Assembly (NCBI RefSeq): GCF_047730075.1
Contig: NZ_CP159831.1
Span: 1,364,001 to 1,428,000, forward strand
Length of the DNA stretch: 64,000 nucleotides
Source: Njordibacter sp905182035
GTDB lineage: Bacteria > Pseudomonadota > Gammaproteobacteria > Pseudomonadales > Balneatricaceae
Direction of reading: 5' to 3'
A program made the position numbers and the translations under genes. Below the pieces are notes generated by a model. The model did not search any database. It was not told the DNA's origin and saw only the letters and a program-made list of their open reading frames with translations. Below, piece after piece: positions 9,520 to 17,664 of the stretch (position 1 is its first letter; every line of letters begins with the position of its first letter).

Positions 9520-11190
9520 ATGTACGCTTATAACCAATTTGATCAAACACTCGTAGACCAACGAGTGGAACAGTATCGTGACCAAACCCGCCGTTATTTA
9601 GCTGGAGAAATTCCAGAAGATGAGTTTCGTATTTTACGACTCATGAACGGGCTCTATATTCAACGCCTTGCTCCTATGCTTCGAGTTGCGATTCCATACG
9701 GCCTGATGAAAAGCGAGCAATTACGCACATTAGCACAAATTTCACGGACTTATGATAAGGGTTATGGCCATTTTACTACACGTCAGAACATACAGTTTAA
9801 TTGGCCTACATTAGAATCTGTACCTGATATTTTAGCAGATCTGGCCAAGGTGCAGATGCATGCTATTCAAACCAGTGGTGCCTGTATTCGTAATACCACA
9901 ACCGACCCATTTGCAGGTGTTAGTGCAGACGAGATAGAGGACACACGGCCTTGGTGTGAGCTTATTCGCCAGTGGAGCACTTTGCACCCTGAGTTTGCCT
10001 ACTTACCTAGAAAATTTAAAATTGCTGTGTCGGGCTCGTCTAACGATCGTGCAGCGTCTCAGGTACACGATATTGGGTTACATTTGTATCACAATGAAAC
10101 TGGTGAGATTGGTTTTGAGGTGCTGGTAGGCGGCGGCCTTGGTCGCACGCCAGTTATTGGCAAAACCGTGCGCAAATTTCTTGAGCCACAAGAGCTACTG
10201 TCATACTTGGAGGCTGTACTAAGGGTTTACAACCTTAACGGCCGCCGGGACAATAAATACAAAGCTCGCATCAAGATTCTTGTTAATGCCATTGGCATTG
10301 ATGCCTTTACTGAAATGGTTGAAGCAGAATGGCAACTGCTAAAGGACACAGAATTACGTTTGCCCGAGTCAGAAATTGAACGGGTCAAAGGCTTTTTTAC
10401 AGGCCCAGACTACTTATCTGCCGTGCATGCAGGAAGTGATTTGCAAGGTGTGTTTGTAGAACATCCTCAGTTTGCCACCTGGTATCGACAAAATACCCGA
10501 GACCACAAGCAGGCTGGTTACCGTATTGTGATTGTGGCTCTTAAAAACCAACTGCAAGCACCAGGTGACGTAAGCCATCAACAGATGGATGGCATCGCAG
10601 CTTTAGCGGATGAGTTTAGCTTTGCTGAATTACGTTCAACTCACAATCAAAACTTAGTGTTAGCAGATGTAGCTCAACGTGACTTATTGGCTTTGTGGCT
10701 AAAGTTACAAGATTTGGATATGGCTCGCGCCAACGTGGGTACCCTAACGGACATGATTAACTGCCCTGGATTAGATTTTTGTAGCTTAGCTAATGCCGAA
10801 ACTCTGGTGCTTTCACGCCAAATCAATGAAACCTTTGATGATATGGATTACCAGTATGAACTTGGTGAAATTCAGCTAAAAATTTCTGGTTGTATTAATG
10901 CTTGTGGTCACCACCATGTAGGACATATTGGTATTTTGGGTGTTGAAAAGGGTGGTAAGCAAGTCTATCAGTTTACTCTAGGTGGTTCGGCGTCTAATGA
11001 CGCAAGCTTAGGCAAAACTCTAGGTCGCTCTATCGAACAAGACCAGGTGGTAGTGGTGATTGGGCAGATATTGGACGTTTATGTACAGCTACGTCAAATC
11101 GATGAAACATTTTTACAACTTGTGCGCCGTTTAGGTGTTGTACCATTTAAGGAGCGTGTTTATGGCACTCATCAAAGATCAGCAGCTTAG
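9520..11190 (+). CDS. cysI: Assimilatory sulfite/nitrite reductase hemoprotein (CysI type)
   Basis: This 556-residue protein has the two ferredoxin-like half domains and the siroheme/[4Fe-4S] ligand set of the family: CPGLDFC (C415, C421) and CINAC (C458, C462). An early motif TTRQNIQFNWP is also typical. The length and the following DUF934 gene match the CysI of Pseudomonas and relatives, which reduces sulfite to sulfide for cysteine synthesis. No flavoprotein partner (cysJ) is adjacent, so the electron donor is probably ferredoxin or an NADPH reductase encoded elsewhere. Nitrite reductase is the main alternative, but the DUF934 neighbour favours sulfite. Confidence 0.85.
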   Translation: MYAYNQFDQTLVDQRVEQYRDQTRRYLAGEIPEDEFRILRLMNGLYIQRLAPMLRVAIPYGLMKSEQLRTLAQISRTYDKGYGHFTTRQNIQFNWPTLESVPDILADLAKVQMHAIQTSGACIRNTTTDPFAGVSADEIEDTRPWCELIRQWSTLHPEFAYLPRKFKIAVSGSSNDRAASQVHDIGLHLYHNETGEIGFEVLVGGGLGRTPVIGKTVRKFLEPQELLSYLEAVLRVYNLNGRRDNKYKARIKILVNAIGIDAFTEMVEAEWQLLKDTELRLPESEIERVKGFFTGPDYLSAVHAGSDLQGVFVEHPQFATWYRQNTRDHKQAGYRIVIVALKNQLQAPGDVSHQQMDGIAALADEFSFAELRSTHNQNLVLADVAQRDLLALWLKLQDLDMARANVGTLTDMINCPGLDFCSLANAETLVLSRQINETFDDMDYQYELGEIQLKISGCINACGHHHVGHIGILGVEKGGKQVYQFTLGGSASNDASLGKTLGRSIEQDQVVVVIGQILDVYVQLRQIDETFLQLVRRLGVVPFKERVYGTHQRSAA

Positions 11191-11587
11191 TGTTAACCAT
11201 GCTGCAACACCAGAAATTAGGTTTTCTGATTGGCTCAATCATGAACAGGCTGCAGGTGACACAGTCTTAACCAACGGCGAAGATGATTTGCCAAGTTTGT
11301 TAGCCAGTGCTAATAAGTTGTCTATGATCGCTATTGAATTTGAGACTTTTGCCGATGGGCGTGGGTTTAGTATGGCGCGCATGTTACGCCGTGATGGTTA
11401 CCTGGGTGAAATTCGTGCTGTCGGCGACGTGGCAATGGATCGCATCGACTTTATGCATCGGGTTGGTTTTAATGCCTTTGAGTTACGTGATGACCAACAT
11501 GCCGCGCAAGCGCTTACCAAATTGGGTGAAGTGTCAGTGCATTTTCAGCCTAGTGCAGATGGTAAAGGCCCAGCTTATATGGCCTAA
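11162..11587 (+). CDS. DUF934 protein, partner of sulfite reductase
   Basis: This 141-residue protein (begins MALIKDQQ) overlaps the end of the reductase gene by 29 bases, which argues for coupled expression. The start was chosen because GGAG lies seven bases upstream. The motifs FADGRGFSMARMLR, LGEIRAVGDV and DQ/FMxRxGFNAFELR are those of DUF934, a family of unknown biochemical role almost always encoded just after cysI. It may assist sulfite reduction or assembly of the reductase; that is inference from context only. Confidence 0.85.
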   Translation: MALIKDQQLSVNHAATPEIRFSDWLNHEQAAGDTVLTNGEDDLPSLLASANKLSMIAIEFETFADGRGFSMARMLRRDGYLGEIRAVGDVAMDRIDFMHRVGFNAFELRDDQHAAQALTKLGEVSVHFQPSADGKGPAYMA

Positions 11588-11618
11588 TCTTTAACTCAGT
11601 TTTAAGATAAACATAAGT

Positions 11619-11648
11619 AAAGTGCTGTAGGTTACCCTAGAGCGCTTT
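11619..11648 (+). terminator. Hairpin between convergent cysI-DUF934 and cold-shock genes
   Basis: AAAGTGCTGTAGG (11619-11631), loop TTAC, then CCTAGAGCGCTTT (11636-11648) forms a 13-bp stem with one mismatch and one G-T pair. ATTGCTTTAT follows. It lies between two convergent genes and could stop transcription from either side. Confidence 0.6.
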
Positions 11649-11669
11649 ATTGCTTTATAAGTTGAAAAA

Positions 11670-11879
11670 TTATAATGGAGAAACGTTAGCTGCTTGTAAA
11701 CCCTTGTCACCATCAGTAATGGTAAATTGTACTTGTTGGCCTTGCTCTAGGCTTTTATAACCTTCTTTAACGATGGCACTAAAGTGAACAAACACGTCTG
11801 CACCATTAGGCTGTTCTAGAAAACCAAAACCTTTGGTGTTGTTGAAAAACTTTACGGTACCAGTGATTACTTCTGACAT
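11670..11879 (-). CDS. Cold-shock domain protein (CspA family)
   Basis: This is a 69-residue single cold-shock domain. RNP1 (KGFGFLEQ) and RNP2 (VFVHFSAI) are both present, so it should bind single-stranded RNA/DNA as an RNA chaperone. The length is standard. Upstream on the minus strand, at about 75-130 bases from the ATG, there is a strong inverted repeat that could belong to a structured leader. The specific Csp paralogue (cold-inducible or constitutive) cannot be told from sequence. Confidence 0.93.
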   Translation of the reverse strand: MSEVITGTVKFFNNTKGFGFLEQPNGADVFVHFSAIVKEGYKSLEQGQQVQFTITDGDKGLQAANVSPL

Positions 11880-11951
11880 GATTATTCCTTGATATGATTA
11901 ACTAATACCACCTTGGCACATTACAAACATGAACACCCATTATGCAGCGCT

Positions 11952-12008
11952 GGGCTCTAGCATCGAAGGCACTATAATAAAAATCTTCGATGGCAGTATG
12001 CTAGACCC
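11952..12008. repeat. Large imperfect inverted repeat upstream of the cold-shock gene
   Basis: TCTAGCAT (11956-11963) pairs perfectly with ATGCTAGA (11998-12005), extended by GGG (11952-11954) with CCC (12006-12008) after a one-base bulge. Inside, CATCGAAG (11961-11968) can pair with CTTCGATG (11985-11992), so inner and outer stems share three bases and partly compete. It could be a leader structure of the cold-shock mRNA or a leftover from a lost gene. Confidence 0.5.
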
Positions 12009-12117
12009 TGTAACTGACGAACTGTTAAAAGTCAGCCTCTCTGATAGGTGGATGCACAAAGTCATAGGTGCGAAAAAGTTGGACTCGTTACAGCATAGCT
12101 TGCCGCCTTAGTTTTTA

Positions 12118-12297
12118 CTAGAACAGTTTGGTCAGTTTATTAGCTTCAATCAGAGCCGTTAAATCGCTGGAACCGCCAATTAAAATACCATTGATAAAAA
12201 TCATTGGAAATGATGGCCAGCCTGTCCACATCTTGAGGGCATTACGGCGATACCAGTTATTGAAGTAGCTACCGTATTCTAGGTAAGAATGGTAGCG
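12118..12297 (-). pseudogene. Glutaredoxin C-terminal remnant
   Basis: Read on the minus strand, the frame between in-frame stops encodes about 59 residues containing NALKMWTGWPSFPMIFING and then GILIGGSSDL, ending ...NKLTKLF. The WPSFPxxFxNGxLIGG pattern is the glutathione-binding half of glutaredoxins. The N-terminal half with the CPxC/CGFS redox cysteine is missing, there is no usable start codon, and an in-frame stop lies just upstream at 12298-12300. It is therefore best read as the decayed end of a glutaredoxin gene. Confidence 0.7.
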
Positions 12298-12398
12298 CTA
12301 TCTATTTAATGGATCAATTGTAAAAACATTATCATGGCTGATTAAAGATCAGGTATTATGCGGCTTATAGCTTTATTCATGAGTGCTCCGGTGGTTAT

Positions 12399-13022
12399 AT
12401 GACTTTGGAATTTTCTTTGGCCTATTTTTTGGCAGTATTCATATTTTCTGTTACCCCTGGGCCAGGCGTTTTTGCGCTTATTGCTAAAGCCTTAAAGCAC
12501 GGGGGTCATGGCTGTTGGGGCTTAGCTCTCGGTATGACTATGAGCGATATAGCGTATTTATTATTGGTTGTTTGGGGGCTTGCTTATATCGCTAATGAAT
12601 ATCAAGTTATTTTTACGCTAATTCGCTGGTGTGGTGCCGCCTACTTGTTTTATTTGGCTTGGCAGGTTTGGCATGCACCTATCGAACTGAATGCAGTTGA
12701 TCTTCCTCCTGCTCGTAATAAGGGAGCAGGTTTTATACTGAGTTTTGCAGAAGGCATGCTGATATCAGCCACCAACCCTAAGGTAATGCTGTTTTATATT
12801 GCGTTCTTACCTACTTTTGTAGATTTAACCGTGTTAACCACTCAAGGTGTGGCGTTAGTTGTTGGGCTTAATTTTATTGCCTTGATGTTGGGGTTAATAC
12901 TGATCGCCTTTAGTGCCAGCAAGGCCCGAAAATTACTTAGCCAGCATAAGGCGGTAAAGCGTTTAAACCAAATTACAGCAGGTCTTATGGGAACTGCAGG
13001 GCTACTAATCTTAACTCGCTGA
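12399..13022 (+). CDS. LysE/RhtB-family amino-acid or metabolite exporter
   Basis: This 207-residue protein has about six hydrophobic segments. The N-terminal motif FSVTPGPGVFALIAKALKHG and the later SATNPKVMLFYIAFLP are hallmarks of the LysE/RhtB superfamily, which exports amino acids such as threonine, homoserine or lysine. The substrate is unknown. The gene is convergent with a LysR regulator and the two overlap by 12 bases. No strong ribosome binding site is visible before the ATG. Confidence 0.85.
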   Translation: MTLEFSLAYFLAVFIFSVTPGPGVFALIAKALKHGGHGCWGLALGMTMSDIAYLLLVVWGLAYIANEYQVIFTLIRWCGAAYLFYLAWQVWHAPIELNAVDLPPARNKGAGFILSFAEGMLISATNPKVMLFYIAFLPTFVDLTVLTTQGVALVVGLNFIALMLGLILIAFSASKARKLLSQHKAVKRLNQITAGLMGTAGLLILTR

Positions 13023-13877
13023 TTGCTCTAGGCCAGTATAGAGGTACTCATAAAGACGCTTTGTTGCATCTGTTTGATTACCTCTATCATGCTTGAATAC
13101 TATTTTGACGTGGCCCAACTGTGGGCTCTCTTGTATTTGTAAGTGGCTGTGTAACCCATGAGGAACGGTGCTGCGGGCTAGGGCGCTAATACCTAAACCG
13201 GCCTCAATAGCGGCTTGAATGCCCAATAAACTGGATGAACTATAGGCGATACGCCAGGCAATACCAGCAGCATTGAGTTTGCTAATGATTTGTTGCCGGT
13301 ACCGGCAGCCGATGGGGTAGACCACCAAGGGTACGGGTTGGTTCTCAGGCCAGTCAAAATGACCGTTGGTAACCCAGACAATGGTCTCGTAAAATTCATC
13401 ACCCGAATTAATTGGTAGGGTTTCTTCTAAGCTGTCCGTAGCCAAAACAAGGTCATAATGCCCTTGTTGAAAATCTTTTAACAACTTCACGCTTAAATCA
13501 CAATTCACTTCTAAAGCAACTTCAGGGTGGGCTTGGCCAAACTGGCTAAGCAGTCGAGGCAAAAATGACACTTCAAAGTCATTGGGTATGCCTAATCGTA
13601 CCTGCCCAGAAATTCTGCTTTTGGCTAAACGAGTCACAGCGCTGTCGTTGATATCTAACATTCGTCTGGCGAAACCAAGCAGTACTTCACCTTCTTCTGT
13701 GACTTGCAGACCGTTATTTCTCTGGAACACTGTAATATCTAGCAGTTCCTCTAGTCGCTTTACTTGCAAGCTGATAGCAGGCTGAGAACGTCCTAGTAAT
13801 GCGCCAGCAAGAGTAAAACCACCTAGATCTACAATGGTGATAAAGGTGCGTAGTAGTTCTGTAGGGATGTTCTTCAT
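13011..13877 (-). CDS. LysR-family transcriptional regulator
   Basis: This is a 288-residue LysR-type regulator. The N-terminal winged helix contains FTLAGALLGRSQPAISLQVKRLEELL, with the usual S-Q-P-A-(I/V)-S recognition helix. The rest is the periplasmic-binding-like effector domain. I start it at the ATG ending at 13877 (MKNIPTELLRTF); the alternative upstream TTG adds six residues without a ribosome binding site. It is head-to-head, at about 120 bases, with another LysR gene. Its target could be the convergent LysE exporter, since LysR-LysE pairs are common, though usually divergent. Confidence 0.88.
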   Translation of the reverse strand: MKNIPTELLRTFITIVDLGGFTLAGALLGRSQPAISLQVKRLEELLDITVFQRNNGLQVTEEGEVLLGFARRMLDINDSAVTRLAKSRISGQVRLGIPNDFEVSFLPRLLSQFGQAHPEVALEVNCDLSVKLLKDFQQGHYDLVLATDSLEETLPINSGDEFYETIVWVTNGHFDWPENQPVPLVVYPIGCRYRQQIISKLNAAGIAWRIAYSSSSLLGIQAAIEAGLGISALARSTVPHGLHSHLQIQESPQLGHVKIVFKHDRGNQTDATKRLYEYLYTGLEQSAS

Positions 13878-13998
13878 TGATAAATTATAAAGCAAATTAA
13901 TAATGAATAAATAGTTATTAAAATAATTAATCTATTTAGGTTTAATACTAGGTATAGTCGAGGCATAATTTATAGCTCATAACAAATGAGTTTTAGTC

Positions 13999-14895
13999 AT
14001 GCCATTGAAAACAAAAAATTTGCCTCCCCTTAATGCATTGGTGGCCTTTGATGCGGCTGCAACGAACATAAGTTTTACTCAAGCCGCAGCTAAACTGTTT
14101 GTCACCCAAGGCGCTATTAGTCGCCAAATACGTAGTTTAGAGGAAAATTTAGGTATTGTTTTATTTGACCGCCAACAGCGCCAAGTACGCCTGACCTCTG
14201 CTGGTCGTGAATATCATCAGCAGATAGCTGATGCCTTAAATCAGATTTCTGTGGCAACCTTTGCCGTTAAAAATCCAGTGCAAGCGAAACAAATTACTAT
14301 TGCTGCTAGTCATGCTGTTGCTTCATTGTGGCTTATGCCTCGCATTACAGAATATTTGCGGGCCTATCCAGACACTGATATACGGTTGTTAGTGGCTGAT
14401 AACGTACTCGAAGTAGATGCTGCTGACTTTGATTGTAGTATTGGTTTTAGTGCCTTTGAGCCTGTTGCTTACCAAGTGGATCGTTTATTTTCGCAGCGTG
14501 TGTTTGTGGTTTCGAGCCCCGATTTTTTAGCACTACACAAGGATCTATCTCCAAAGGAGTTGCTGGCAACAAGGCAGTTGGTATTGGACAACCCAACCAT
14601 TGGTTGGTTTAACTGGCCAGACTGGTTTAAAGGGATGGATATGTTGCCAGTAGTGCCGCAACATAAAGTTACCTTTAGTCATTACAATATGCTGATTCAA
14701 GCGGCTCAGCAAGGTCAGGGTGTGGCACTGGCATGGGACCATTTATTGTCTGATTATTTGGCCACGGGCAGTTTGGTCAAAGCCTTTGACCAAACTTTAG
14801 ATACAGAAGCTAGCTTCTATCTAATGACGTCTCTGATGGGGAGCAGGAAACCAGATCTGGACGAGTTTCGTTTGTGGTTAATGAGTAATCTATGA
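13999..14895 (+). CDS. LysR-family regulator, GcvA-like
   Basis: This 298-residue LysR regulator has the N-terminal sequence LPPLNALVAFDAAATNISFTQ and the motif VTQGAISRQIRSLE, typical of the GcvA/AmpR branch. It lies 102 bases before the Rieske oxygenase gene on the same strand and is the obvious candidate regulator of the oxygenase, aldehyde dehydrogenase and rubredoxin reductase genes. GcvA-branch regulators commonly sit next to amino-acid or methylated-amine catabolic genes. The effector is unknown. Confidence 0.88.
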   Translation: MPLKTKNLPPLNALVAFDAAATNISFTQAAAKLFVTQGAISRQIRSLEENLGIVLFDRQQRQVRLTSAGREYHQQIADALNQISVATFAVKNPVQAKQITIAASHAVASLWLMPRITEYLRAYPDTDIRLLVADNVLEVDAADFDCSIGFSAFEPVAYQVDRLFSQRVFVVSSPDFLALHKDLSPKELLATRQLVLDNPTIGWFNWPDWFKGMDMLPVVPQHKVTFSHYNMLIQAAQQGQGVALAWDHLLSDYLATGSLVKAFDQTLDTEASFYLMTSLMGSRKPDLDEFRLWLMSNL

Positions 14896-14997
14896 GTTAA
14901 CCTCATGGGATGAATGATAAATGATCGTTTGTTGAACTGTCTTGTTTGAGGCAAAGTGGCCGTGTTATCTGTTGTGCGCCAATTTAAGGATCCTACC

Positions 14998-16212
14998 ATG
15001 AACGCCTTTGATCGTATTCCACTCACCAGCCTAGAAAACGCTATGCTTCCAATTGAAGATGCTAGTGGTCTCCCTAACCCCTTATATAACGACCCAGATA
15101 TGTTTGCTGAAGAGCGCGATCGTTTATTAGGTAAGACATGGTCTGGTGTTGGTTTTGCTGGAGATTTGCCTCAGCTTGGTTATGTTAAGCCAGTTTCTTT
15201 TATGGGCTTGCCGCTTGTTATTATGCGTGATCATGATGATGTAATACGAGTTTTTCACAATGTATGTAGTCATCGTGGTATGGAATTGATCAGTGAAGAA
15301 GGTCCAGTTCAGGGAAATATTCGTTGTCCTTATCATTCGTGGACCTATGATTTAAGTGGTCAGCTGAAAGGTACTCCCCATTTAGGTGGGGTTGGTATTC
15401 ATAAACTAGACAGCTTCGTATGCGAAAAACATGGAATGAAGGAAGTTTCAAGCGCAGTGTGGTTTGACATCGTGTTTGTAAATATAGATGGAAAGGCAGA
15501 CCCATTTGAGCAGTTTATTGCTCCTGTTGTTGACCGTTGGCAGCCTTTTCTGGGTGATTCTGGTTACGGCCGCATGCGACGAGAGATCGCAACTGACGGA
15601 AAAGTAGAGGGAGCATTCACCCTAAATGTTGCTTGCAATTGGAAGCTGGCAGTTGAAAATTACTGTGAAAGCTACCACCTACCTTGGATTCATCCTAACT
15701 TAAATGCTTATTCGCGTATTCAAGATCATTACCATATTATGTTTGCCAATGAATTTTCGGGGCAAGGTTCCACGGTTTATAATTTAACTGATACGGCGGG
15801 TACTCGCTTACCAGTGTTCCCTGAGTGGCAGCAAAATCGCAAGAAAGAGGCTGAATACATCACGGTATTTCCCAATGTGCTATTGGGCATTCAAGCTGAT
15901 CATACCTTTTCCATAGTTCTAGAACCGGTAGCAAATAATCAGACAGTTGAACATTTACGTTTGATGTATGTTGGCGATGAGGCCGTTGGTCCCACATATA
16001 AGGGCTGCAGAGATGCGACTTTAACAGCTTGGAAAGAAGTTTTTGGTGAAGATGTAGCAGTAGTTGAGGGCATGCAGCGAGGCAGGGCCTCACCTGGATT
16101 TGGCGGGGGTAAGTTTTCTCCTGTGTTAGATAACCCAACACACTATTTTCACCAATGGGCAGCTAAACGTTTAATCGCTAGCACACAAAACAACGGGAGT
16201 ATAAAACCATGA
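14998..16212 (+). CDS. Rieske non-heme iron oxygenase, alpha subunit
   Basis: The protein has 404 residues. I chose the ATG at 14998 because AAGGA lies seven bases upstream; a GTG start at 14956 is the alternative. The Rieske [2Fe-2S] ligands are C90, H92, C110 and H113 in CSHRG...CPYHSW. The catalytic iron site is ENYCESYHLPWIH with H227 and H232, and D352 in EDVAVVEGMQRG. The residue bridging Rieske and iron sites is Glu (E224) where ring dioxygenases have Asp. Glu at this place is known in carnitine monooxygenase CntA and seen in related N-demethylating oxygenases, so a quaternary amine or similar non-aromatic substrate is plausible. No beta subunit follows. The ALDH start overlaps its stop (ATGA). 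Confidence 0.87.
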   Translation: MNAFDRIPLTSLENAMLPIEDASGLPNPLYNDPDMFAEERDRLLGKTWSGVGFAGDLPQLGYVKPVSFMGLPLVIMRDHDDVIRVFHNVCSHRGMELISEEGPVQGNIRCPYHSWTYDLSGQLKGTPHLGGVGIHKLDSFVCEKHGMKEVSSAVWFDIVFVNIDGKADPFEQFIAPVVDRWQPFLGDSGYGRMRREIATDGKVEGAFTLNVACNWKLAVENYCESYHLPWIHPNLNAYSRIQDHYHIMFANEFSGQGSTVYNLTDTAGTRLPVFPEWQQNRKKEAEYITVFPNVLLGIQADHTFSIVLEPVANNQTVEHLRLMYVGDEAVGPTYKGCRDATLTAWKEVFGEDVAVVEGMQRGRASPGFGGGKFSPVLDNPTHYFHQWAAKRLIASTQNNGSIKP

Positions 16213-17654
16213 ATCAGTTTCAACAGGGTGTGACCCACTGGACTAATTTTATTAATGGTCAATGGGTAGACAGTGAACATCTCATCAAGGTAGAAAATCC
16301 TGCTACTGGCGAACTTGTTGGCACCATTGCATGTGCTACGCCCGAACAGGTCAATCAAGCAGTGAGCGCTGCTCGACAATGTCACGATTGGCGACTTATG
16401 GCCAGTATGCTGCCATACAAACGCATGCAATTATTACATTCGATTGCAGCTGAAATTAGGTCCTTAGCCAAGCGTGGTGGTGAACTCTTGTGTCTGGAAA
16501 ATGGCAAGCCATTAAGCCAAGCTGAGGGTGAGTTTGAGGAGGCTGCACGATACTTTGAGTACTATGCCGGCATGGCGGATAAGATTGAAGGTCAATCTAT
16601 TCCTCTGGGTGATGGATTAGTGGACTTTACCGAATACGAACCGTTCGGGGTTTCAGCTCAGATTATTCCGTGGAACTTCCCTGTTTCCTTAGTAGCTCGA
16701 TCGTTAGCGCCTGCTTTAGCAGCTGGCAATTGTGTGGTAATCAAGTCGCCTGAGTTAACACCATTAGCGGTGGCTTTGTTAGCTGAGGCGATGGTAAACG
16801 CTAAAGTGCCAGCAGGAGCGGTGAATATCTTATGTGGTTATGGCCACGACACAGGGGCAGCGTTAGTGGCCCACGGAGATATTGATCAGATAGTGTTTAC
16901 AGGTTCTGTAGCCACGGGGCAATCTATAATGAACGCTGCTATAGAGCATGTAGTGCCTTGCGTCATGGAGTTGGGTGGTAAGTCCGCCGGAGTTGTTTTT
17001 GCTGATGCTAATTTAGACCAGGTGATTGCTAGCGCCGAAGCAGGCAACCTCTTCAACTCAGGACAGGTGTGTTCTGCCATGTCTCGTCTTATTGTGCATG
17101 AGGATATCTATGAAGAGGTTAAACAGCGTTTAATTTCCTGTTTTTCTACTAAGTCTGTGGGGTCTGGTATGGGTGAAGCTGATGTCACGCCCATATTAAC
17201 CAAGGTGCAGCTCGATAAAATTGAAGCCATGTGCTTGCGAGCCCAAGATCAGGGTGCTAATTGCTTGTTGGGTGGCACAGCTTTGCCTAGGGCAGGTTAT
17301 TTTATGCCACCAACAATTATAGAAGCAGAAGCAAATACAGAAATAGCTCAACAAGAAGTATTTGGTCCTGTTTTAGTATTAATGAAATTTAACAGTGAAC
17401 AAGAGGCCTATGACATAGCCAATGGTACTGAATTTGGTTTGGTGGCAGGCGTATTTACTCAGGATTTAAGTTTAGCTTTGCGCACTAGTCGTGCGTTAGT
17501 TGCTGGCCAAGTATTTGTCAATGAATGGTTTGCGGGTGGCATCAGTACTCCTTTTGGTGGGGTAGGAAAATCGGGTTTTGGGCGTGAAAAAGGTCAAGAA
17601 GCTTTGTATAATTACGTCCGTACTAAAAATATAGCAATTCGTTTAACACCCTAG
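16209..17654 (+). CDS. NAD(P)-dependent aldehyde dehydrogenase
   Basis: This is a 481-residue ALDH superfamily enzyme with all catalytic residues: N157 (PWNFP), E254 (MELGGKS) and the nucleophile C288 (NSGQVCSA). Its four-base overlap with the oxygenase gene implies that it oxidises an aldehyde made by that oxygenase, as malic semialdehyde or betaine-type aldehydes are handled in quaternary-amine pathways. The overall look is of the betaine/gamma-aminobutyraldehyde dehydrogenase group, but the substrate is inference from context. Confidence 0.92.
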   Translation: MNQFQQGVTHWTNFINGQWVDSEHLIKVENPATGELVGTIACATPEQVNQAVSAARQCHDWRLMASMLPYKRMQLLHSIAAEIRSLAKRGGELLCLENGKPLSQAEGEFEEAARYFEYYAGMADKIEGQSIPLGDGLVDFTEYEPFGVSAQIIPWNFPVSLVARSLAPALAAGNCVVIKSPELTPLAVALLAEAMVNAKVPAGAVNILCGYGHDTGAALVAHGDIDQIVFTGSVATGQSIMNAAIEHVVPCVMELGGKSAGVVFADANLDQVIASAEAGNLFNSGQVCSAMSRLIVHEDIYEEVKQRLISCFSTKSVGSGMGEADVTPILTKVQLDKIEAMCLRAQDQGANCLLGGTALPRAGYFMPPTIIEAEANTEIAQQEVFGPVLVLMKFNSEQEAYDIANGTEFGLVAGVFTQDLSLALRTSRALVAGQVFVNEWFAGGISTPFGGVGKSGFGREKGQEALYNYVRTKNIAIRLTP

Positions 17655-17664
17655 AGAATTATGC

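Larger units (their letters stand above)
11880..12398. other. 519-base gap between cold-shock and LysE genes
   Basis: This gap holds no convincing complete gene. It contains a strong imperfect palindrome (11952-12008), a 60-codon frame at 11929-12111 without a ribosome binding site or recognisable product, and the C-terminal remnant of a glutaredoxin on the minus strand (12118-12297). The last 100 bases before the LysE gene show nothing I can identify. Confidence 0.6.

Noticed and set aside
11929..12111. 60-codon frame in the gap after the cold-shock gene
   Set aside because: No ribosome binding site, no recognisable product, and it contains the large palindrome; probably chance.
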